Shown here one piece after another: positions 59,188 to 64,000 of a DNA stretch of 64,000 bases. Numbering within the stretch: position 1 is the stretch's first letter; every line of letters begins with the position of its first letter. A program made the translations under genes and the position numbers. The stretch is from JANLQX01 sp031423635 (GTDB taxonomy: Bacteria; Actinomycetota; Acidimicrobiia; Acidimicrobiales; JANYDT01): positions 11,976 through 75,975 of the forward strand of contig JANPFX010000077.1 of the NCBI GenBank assembly GCA_031423635.1, written 5' to 3'. A model generated the notes under the pieces. It did not search any database. It saw only the letters and a list, made by a program, of their open reading frames with translations, and was not told the DNA's origin.

Positions 59188-59604
59188 ATGTTCCGTACCT
59201 CGAAACCAGAAGTCGAAGAGCTCCGCTCCTTGGCGCTCTTCACCGCCTGTTCCCCCAAGGAGTTGGCGACGATCGCCCGAGCGTCAAAGCGGGTCACGAT
59301 CGGTTCCGGCGAGACGATCGTGAGCCAGGGCGACCTCTCCGACGACTGCTACGTCATCCTCGACGGAACCGCACGCGTGGAGCTCGACGGCACTGCTGTC
59401 GCCCAGCTCGGCTCGGGCGAGAGCTTCGGTGAGCTCGCCCCCCTCGACCATCAGCCCCGTTCCGCCTCCGTCATCGCCACCAGCGAGCTCACCGCTCTCG
59501 TGTTCAGCGCTGCTGACTTCGCCAAGCTCGCCTCGACCATCCCGGGCCTCACGAAGCGGATTCTCTCGGAGATGACGGCTCGTCTTCGTGCCGCTCACGG
59601 GTGA
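59188..59604 (+). CDS. Small cyclic-nucleotide-binding domain protein
   Basis: 138 residues, one cNMP-binding beta-roll: LFTACSPKELATIARASKRVTIGSGETIVSQGDLSDDCYVILDGTARVELDGTAVAQLGSGESFGELAPLDHQPRSASVIATSELTALVF (phosphate-binding cassette FGELAPLDHQPRSASV, with Arg and the FGE start). A stand-alone sensor with no DNA-binding domain. AAAGG 9 bp before the ATG at 59188 decides this start over an upstream ATG at 59089. With the adenylate cyclase 40 kb away it could be a cAMP receiver, but the partner is unknown. Its 3' end overlaps the convergent hydrolase by 56 bp. Confidence 0.85.
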   Translation: MFRTSKPEVEELRSLALFTACSPKELATIARASKRVTIGSGETIVSQGDLSDDCYVILDGTARVELDGTAVAQLGSGESFGELAPLDHQPRSASVIATSELTALVFSAADFAKLASTIPGLTKRILSEMTARLRAAHG

Positions 59605-61279
59605 GTAGCTGAACGAGCGCCGAGCCGAGCCACTCGACGCTCGCCGGCGAGGAGAAGACGTGGCCGGCGTCATCCACCGTCGACAGGGTGATCTGGTCCT
59701 CGCTCAGGAGTTCGCGTAGGCGAGCGCCGCCGTGCATCCTGACGTAGACCAGGCCCGACTCATCGGCGTCGAAGATGAAGTGCACCCGTGTGCCGTGTTC
59801 GGCGATCGTGTCCAGGTCGTCTCGGATATCGCTGAACCCGGGACCGAACCGATTCCGCGCGGTCAGGGCGGCGTAGCGGACCAGGTTCCTGGCCGATCGG
59901 GCGACTCGTATCTCTCCCCGCAGGATCGCCCTCCACCGGTTCGGGTCGCCGAGTGACTGTCGTGTCTTCACCGCAATCGCCGGCGAGCCTTCCGAGAGAT
60001 CCCACGAGTCCTCGCCGAAGATGATCTGATTGATCAGCACGACGTCGGTCGAGGAGACGCCTCCGAGCATCGCGTGCCAGGCTGCCCAGGCTCCCGAACA
60101 CATACCGGCGAGAACCGTCGTCGGTGCACCGAGGAGGTCTCGGGCCGCCGCGTCGATGGTGCGGGCGTCGTCGATGTGAATGGGGTCGTAGGGATCGAGG
60201 ATGCGGCCGTCGACGCCGGCGCCCCGGCGTTCCATCCGCAGTGTCGCCACTCCCTGCGCCGCTAGCCGTCGTGCGAGGATCGCGTGAAGCCGGGCCGGAC
60301 CGAACCGCGGGTTGGTCCCGGTGGAGAGGAGGACGAGACCGACTCGTGGCGGGTGTTCCGGGATGGTCCGGATGCCGTGGAGCATCTCGCCATCTGCCAT
60401 TGCCAGGGAAACGGCCTCCTCACGCCAGGACGGCCCGCTCGCCGTGAAACCGCCGGGAAGCACGACGCCGTTCGGTGTCTCGGCCCGCAGCGGCTCAGGG
60501 AGCCTGGCGATCCAATCTCCGATGCCGGAGACAAGCCGGGGCATCACCCGGCCGAGCTCCGGGTCCTCGATGACGAGGTCGCCGATCGGCTGAGGGAGCG
60601 CCTCGATCTCGGCCTGGGAACTCCACGCCGCAAAGGTGTCGACGGAAACGGGGGCGTTCGGCCCCTGAACGATGAGCACGTGGTCGGCGCCGGCCGGGAG
60701 CGCGTTGAGGTCGAGGGCGTTCATCGCCGCGAGATCGCACGGTCGCAGCGTCGACCCGGCGGGAGCCGCCCAGTGCTCGGGGAGGCCGGCCGACGTCGAC
60801 GAACCGAGCAGGAGCAGCTCTCGGCGGTAGTTCTTGCCCCGGGTGATCGGTTCGACGAGGACCAGCCCGGCCACGAGTTGGCGGAGGTGGGGTTCGGCGA
60901 GTGCGCATGCCGTGACCAGCGCGCCGAATCGCATCCCGATCACGACGATGCTCGTGCCGAGCTCAGCCAGGATGCGCACGCCAGCGGCGATGGCCTGGTG
61001 GTATCCGGTCACGAGATCGACGTCTTCGGGGAGTTCGGTGCTGTCGCCGGTGCCCACCGGCTCGATCGTGAGGACCACGTGGCCGAGCCGGGCGGCATAG
61101 TCCGCGAACAGCCTCAGGAAACGATCGCAGCCGGCATGCTCGATACCGAACGGTGGCACGAGCAGGATCCCCCGTCGGGTGAGGCCGGAGGAGTTCGTCG
61201 GCGTCACGAGCGTCGCCATGCACGTCCCCGACGGGACCTCGACCCCAAGGAGGGTGTGGGTGATGGTGTCAGCGCCCAT
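59549..61279 (-). CDS. Double alpha/beta hydrolase-like protein
   Basis: 576 residues with two hydrolase-like halves. First: RRGILLVPPFGIEHAGCDRFLRLFADYAARLGHVVLTIEPVGTGDS, elbow VVIGMRFGALVTA where Arg replaces the nucleophile. Second: RVGLVLLSTGTNPRFGPARLHAILARRLAAQGVATLRMERRGAGVDG, elbow VLAGMCSGAWAAWHAM with Cys at the nucleophile place, and a late GHVFSSPASVEWL His region. Halves of the first type occur in exosortase-associated and polysaccharide-related hydrolases. The reaction is unknown. ATG at 61279 overlaps the GH2 gene stop by 11 bp, so it is probably coupled to it. Its stop overlaps the convergent cNMP-binding gene. Confidence 0.7.
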   Translation of the reverse strand: MGADTITHTLLGVEVPSGTCMATLVTPTNSSGLTRRGILLVPPFGIEHAGCDRFLRLFADYAARLGHVVLTIEPVGTGDSTELPEDVDLVTGYHQAIAAGVRILAELGTSIVVIGMRFGALVTACALAEPHLRQLVAGLVLVEPITRGKNYRRELLLLGSSTSAGLPEHWAAPAGSTLRPCDLAAMNALDLNALPAGADHVLIVQGPNAPVSVDTFAAWSSQAEIEALPQPIGDLVIEDPELGRVMPRLVSGIGDWIARLPEPLRAETPNGVVLPGGFTASGPSWREEAVSLAMADGEMLHGIRTIPEHPPRVGLVLLSTGTNPRFGPARLHAILARRLAAQGVATLRMERRGAGVDGRILDPYDPIHIDDARTIDAAARDLLGAPTTVLAGMCSGAWAAWHAMLGGVSSTDVVLINQIIFGEDSWDLSEGSPAIAVKTRQSLGDPNRWRAILRGEIRVARSARNLVRYAALTARNRFGPGFSDIRDDLDTIAEHGTRVHFIFDADESGLVYVRMHGGARLRELLSEDQITLSTVDDAGHVFSSPASVEWLGSALVQLLTRERHEDEPSSPRESAS

Positions 61280-63797
61280 CGGGAACCCCCACGTCGTCCT
61301 GTTCTGCCGCGAAGCCCGACTGGACGTGGACGCGGAGGGCACCACGCGCGTTGACGGCCCCCACGGTGACCGTGCCGGGCGCCGTTCCCGTGTGTCGAAG
61401 GAGGAAGCGCCGGTGCTCCCCCGGAACGACGTCCACGTGGTGGCGGTCGACGCTGAACGCGGAGTCCTCGATGCGGAGATCGCGGACCAGATCGACGGCG
61501 TGGACATCGAGCGCAACGATGCCTTCGACGACGACCATTGCCGATGCGCTCCAGTCGGGCGTCGACCGGCGAAATGTCTGGCCTCCGCTGGTATCGAGAA
61601 CGTGGCGGGCGATGGTCGAGCCGTGATTGTCGATCAGACGGGCCGTCAACCCATCGTGGTCGCGTGGTCCGAATCGATAGGCGTCCGACGGGTCGGTGAA
61701 GCGACCGGCTAGTTCATCAGCGCGCAGATGGAGCGACCCGTGGGGCTGAACTGCGATCGTTTCGGTCCGGTGGAGCTGCGTCGACCTCGCCTCGCGAACC
61801 AGGCAGAGCTCGACGACTCCGATGAACGGCTCGGGCCGGTCGTTGTGGACCCAGACATCGACGCCGTTCACGCCCTCGTCGATCAGTCCGATCGCGACCG
61901 GCGACCAGGTGTCGGCCAGTGCGCCGAACGCGGCCTTGGCTCGTCCGTCGCTGTCGATCAGTCCCCACCCGGCGCCCCGCCAGAGGTCGCGCAGGAACCA
62001 CGTCAGGGCACCGGTGCAGCTCGACGATGGGCGTCGCCACTCCTGGAACGCCGACGTCATCACGACGGCGGAGGTGACGCGGCCCAGTTCCAGATAGCGA
62101 TCGACGTCCCGTTGGCGCAAGGCGAACGAATCTTCTCCGGTGACCACGGTGAGGTAATGGTCCCGCACGTCTTCGAAGTCCCAGCCGGCGCCGCGGTCTC
62201 GCGGGACGCGTTGCTTCCATCGCGGGTGGGTCGGAGGGGCGTCGCCGTCGGCAAGCAGGCGATCGATGGTCACCGGCTCGGGTACGTTGGCGAACGCCAG
62301 GCATTCAGAGGTGAACCGCACGTTCGCGTGTCGGGCGTCGGTCAGGGGTCGGAGGTAGGCGCCGACTCCGTAATAGTGCGAGACGCCACGATCGGCAATG
62401 AACGGAAGGTGTCCTCCGCTCGGGGAGCACGCAACGAACGCGATGTCGACCCCAGAGGACTCCAGTTCTTCCGCCAGCACCGCGCTGCCGACGGCATCGG
62501 TGATGACGGCATGGTCGAGACCGAGCATTGCGGCCTGCTGCTGGCGTTCGCTCGCCCCGCACACGACTGCGATGGCCGGGGAGGAGGAGAACCTCCGAAG
62601 GTTGCTACGGGTCTCAACAGTAAGCGCGCGGACGAAGTCGGCGTCGGTCGGCTGGTCGAGGGTGGCAAAGGGCAGGTCCTGCCAGATCATGATGCCGAGC
62701 TCGGCGCAAAGGTCGTAGAACTCGGGCTGCTCCCACCCCGTCACACCGGTCAGGCGGAGCATGTTCAGACCTGCGTCGCGGCATCTCGTGAGCATCGAGC
62801 GCAACTCGTCGATCTCGACGTACGGGTCACGGGGGTCGACCGGCATCCAGGCGCTGCCGCGACAGAACACGGCGATGCCGTTCACCGCAAGAGCAAAACC
62901 CTCGCCGTCGACCCCGTGATCCACACTGAGTTCACGGAAACCCGTTCTCCCGAGGGACCTCGTCTCCGTCTTCCCGTCTGCGAGGTCGAGGTCCAGTGAG
63001 ACGTCGTACAGGTGCGGCTCGCCGTGGGTGTGGGGCCACCAACGCCGGACCGCGGGGACACGAAGGCTGCCGGTCAATGACGCTTTGGCGGGCGTTGCGA
63101 TGTCGAGTGTCGTCGCCTGCTCGCCGCAGGTGAGCGTGGCGCCGACGACGCCGTCAGGCCGGGCCAGCTCGACGCGGACTCGGAGCTCGCCTTCGCCGTC
63201 GGCACGCACCCGCGGAACGAGGGTGAAGCCATCGATCTGCCCGCCGGATTCCGTCAGGAGCTCCGTGGCTCCACTGAGTCCGACGGCCGGAACCGGTGGC
63301 GACCAGGCCGGAATCCGTCCGAGGAGACTCGCCCGGGCGAAGCGCAGGCGCTGGTCGGCAACGAGGCGTGAGCGGTATCGCGGCCGCGGCCGCTTGGTCG
63401 ACCCGAGCCATCCGTTCAACGAATGACAGCAGACGTCGAGAGTTCCTCCGCCGGCGATGCGGTCGGTGAGGTCGACGACAACAGGGACGAACGACGTCCG
63501 CGACTCGTGGATGACCTCGCCGTTCCACGAGACGGTCGCGATCGTGGCGACCACCGGAAGCCGAACGGTCACGCGGCTTCCTTCCACGACCTCGCGCGCG
63601 TGCAGCGTGGTCCGATAGTGATGATCGAACCCGTCGAGGTCGTCGTGGCCGCCGAGCTCGATGGGATCGCGTCCGTGGTCGGCGAGAACACGACCGACAC
63701 ATCTGGCTTCACCGATCGGGACGAAGTCCACCGGGGCCCCGCCCGGCGCGGCTCGCGCGTAGGACCACGAGGCCAGAAGCTCAGACGTGACTGCCAT
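61269..63797 (-). CDS. Glycoside hydrolase family 2-like protein (beta-mannosidase-like)
   Basis: 842 residues. Early sugar-binding beta domain: DDLDGFDHHYRTTLHA, VRLPVVATIATVSWNGEVIHES. (alpha/beta)8 part: FALAVNGIAVFCRGSAWMPVDPRDPYVEIDELRSMLTRCRDAGLNMLRLTGVTGWEQPEFYDLCAELGIMIWQDLPFA. Acid/base position AVVCGASERQQQ (GASE in place of GNNE), nucleophile candidate in RFTSECLAFANVP. Such enzymes cut beta-mannosides or related sugars. ATG 63797. With the double hydrolase next to it and another gene upstream it may belong to a glycan-processing locus continuing beyond the window. Confidence 0.75.
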   Translation of the reverse strand: MAVTSELLASWSYARAAPGGAPVDFVPIGEARCVGRVLADHGRDPIELGGHDDLDGFDHHYRTTLHAREVVEGSRVTVRLPVVATIATVSWNGEVIHESRTSFVPVVVDLTDRIAGGGTLDVCCHSLNGWLGSTKRPRPRYRSRLVADQRLRFARASLLGRIPAWSPPVPAVGLSGATELLTESGGQIDGFTLVPRVRADGEGELRVRVELARPDGVVGATLTCGEQATTLDIATPAKASLTGSLRVPAVRRWWPHTHGEPHLYDVSLDLDLADGKTETRSLGRTGFRELSVDHGVDGEGFALAVNGIAVFCRGSAWMPVDPRDPYVEIDELRSMLTRCRDAGLNMLRLTGVTGWEQPEFYDLCAELGIMIWQDLPFATLDQPTDADFVRALTVETRSNLRRFSSSPAIAVVCGASERQQQAAMLGLDHAVITDAVGSAVLAEELESSGVDIAFVACSPSGGHLPFIADRGVSHYYGVGAYLRPLTDARHANVRFTSECLAFANVPEPVTIDRLLADGDAPPTHPRWKQRVPRDRGAGWDFEDVRDHYLTVVTGEDSFALRQRDVDRYLELGRVTSAVVMTSAFQEWRRPSSSCTGALTWFLRDLWRGAGWGLIDSDGRAKAAFGALADTWSPVAIGLIDEGVNGVDVWVHNDRPEPFIGVVELCLVREARSTQLHRTETIAVQPHGSLHLRADELAGRFTDPSDAYRFGPRDHDGLTARLIDNHGSTIARHVLDTSGGQTFRRSTPDWSASAMVVVEGIVALDVHAVDLVRDLRIEDSAFSVDRHHVDVVPGEHRRFLLRHTGTAPGTVTVGAVNARGALRVHVQSGFAAEQDDVGVPDGR

Positions 63798-63812
63798 GGC
63801 CAGGCCGTCGAC

Positions 63813-64000
63813 TCACTGCGGGGCCGATTCGAGCGAGCGCACCAGGTCGACGCCGGCCTGCCAGTCGTCTGCCAGCGAGGTGCTCCAAGCCGTCGGGTCG
63901 ATCGGCTTGCCGCTCATGACTGCTCGAGCGGTACGCATCTGAAAGACGAGAGCGGTGGCGGCAACGGTGGAGAAGTGTCCGGCAGCGGCCGTGTGATCAA
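63813..64000 (-). CDS. C-terminal fragment of an unrecognised protein (runs off the window)
   Basis: 62 codons of C-terminal sequence ending in TGA at 63815-63813. It reads DHTAAAGHFSTVAATALVFQ, then MRTARAVMSGKPIDP and VDLVRSLESAPQ. It looks coding and is in the same direction as the GH2 gene, 15 bp upstream of its start. The rest lies beyond the window, so no function is given. Confidence 0.6.
   Translation of the reverse strand, partial: DHTAAAGHFSTVAATALVFQMRTARAVMSGKPIDPTAWSTSLADDWQAGVDLVRSLESAPQ

Overview
The window looks like chromosomal DNA of a high-GC actinobacterium, most likely from the Acidimicrobiia (Ilumatobacter-like). The grounds are GC-rich codons, frequent GTG starts, 4-bp ATGA/GTGA gene overlaps, an actinobacterial acyl-CoA carboxylase epsilon subunit, a Ccr/Ecm-type ethylmalonyl-CoA pathway, and secreted proteins with Trp-Ser-Gly repeats. 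The lineage is an inference. No rRNA, tRNA, prophage, transposase or CRISPR array was seen.

Layout. 1-8.7 kb: the 5' end of an N4-type DNA methyltransferase, then a nucleoside salvage block (adenosine deaminase, RidA, nucleoside hydrolase, cytidine deaminase) with a complete BMP-type nucleoside ABC importer (nupN, then a UUCG-loop hairpin, then nupO-nupP-nupQ-cdd). 8.9-14.3 kb: a partial aromatic-carotenoid set (CrtT-like methyltransferase overlapping CrtU-like desaturase, and a DUF5914-like Rieske protein), with an amylosucrase inside it. 14.5-17.4 kb: two secreted beta-propeller proteins and a cyanophycinase-like protein lacking its nucleophile. 17.5-25.5 kb: 3-hydroxyacyl-CoA dehydrogenase, a large adenylate cyclase/ATPase/TPR regulator, a YbaK deacylase, TetR plus SDR behind a 21-bp palindrome, and a serine hydrolase. 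25.5-31.4 kb: an ethylmalonyl-CoA mutase gene broken by an in-frame TAG, enoyl-CoA hydratase, a divergent WYL regulator/VOC pair, a hydrolase and a VapBC pair. 31.5-40.4 kb: membrane and secreted proteins, an aminotransferase and a GGDEF-EAL protein with a degenerate EAL domain. 40.4-51.6 kb: acyl-CoA carboxylase (beta and epsilon), a SIMPL protein, a 5'-nuclease, a PAS-GGDEF cyclase, TrmB, methylmalonyl-CoA epimerase, crotonyl-CoA carboxylase/reductase and thiolase. 51.7-56.8 kb: a lone winged-helix protein, a CPA2 antiporter fused to a GlnD-derived HD-ACT-ACT module, and an Amt ammonium transporter. 56.8-64 kb: FAH-family enzyme, MBL hydrolase, cNMP-binding protein, a double alpha/beta hydrolase, a GH2 enzyme and the tail of an unrecognised gene.

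Functionally, thiolase, hydroxyacyl-CoA dehydrogenase, enoyl-CoA hydratase, Ccr, epimerase, Ecm and the carboxylase could together carry acetyl-CoA through crotonyl-CoA and ethylmalonyl-CoA to C3/C4 units. The genes are spread over 34 kb and are not one operon.

Three observations stand out. The antiporter-GlnD fusion beside amt suggests a nitrogen-status-gated cation antiporter. The ecm gene has an in-frame amber codon in its catalytic barrel. A composite intergenic repeat family (four loci) has a 15-7-15 hairpin with compensatory base changes.
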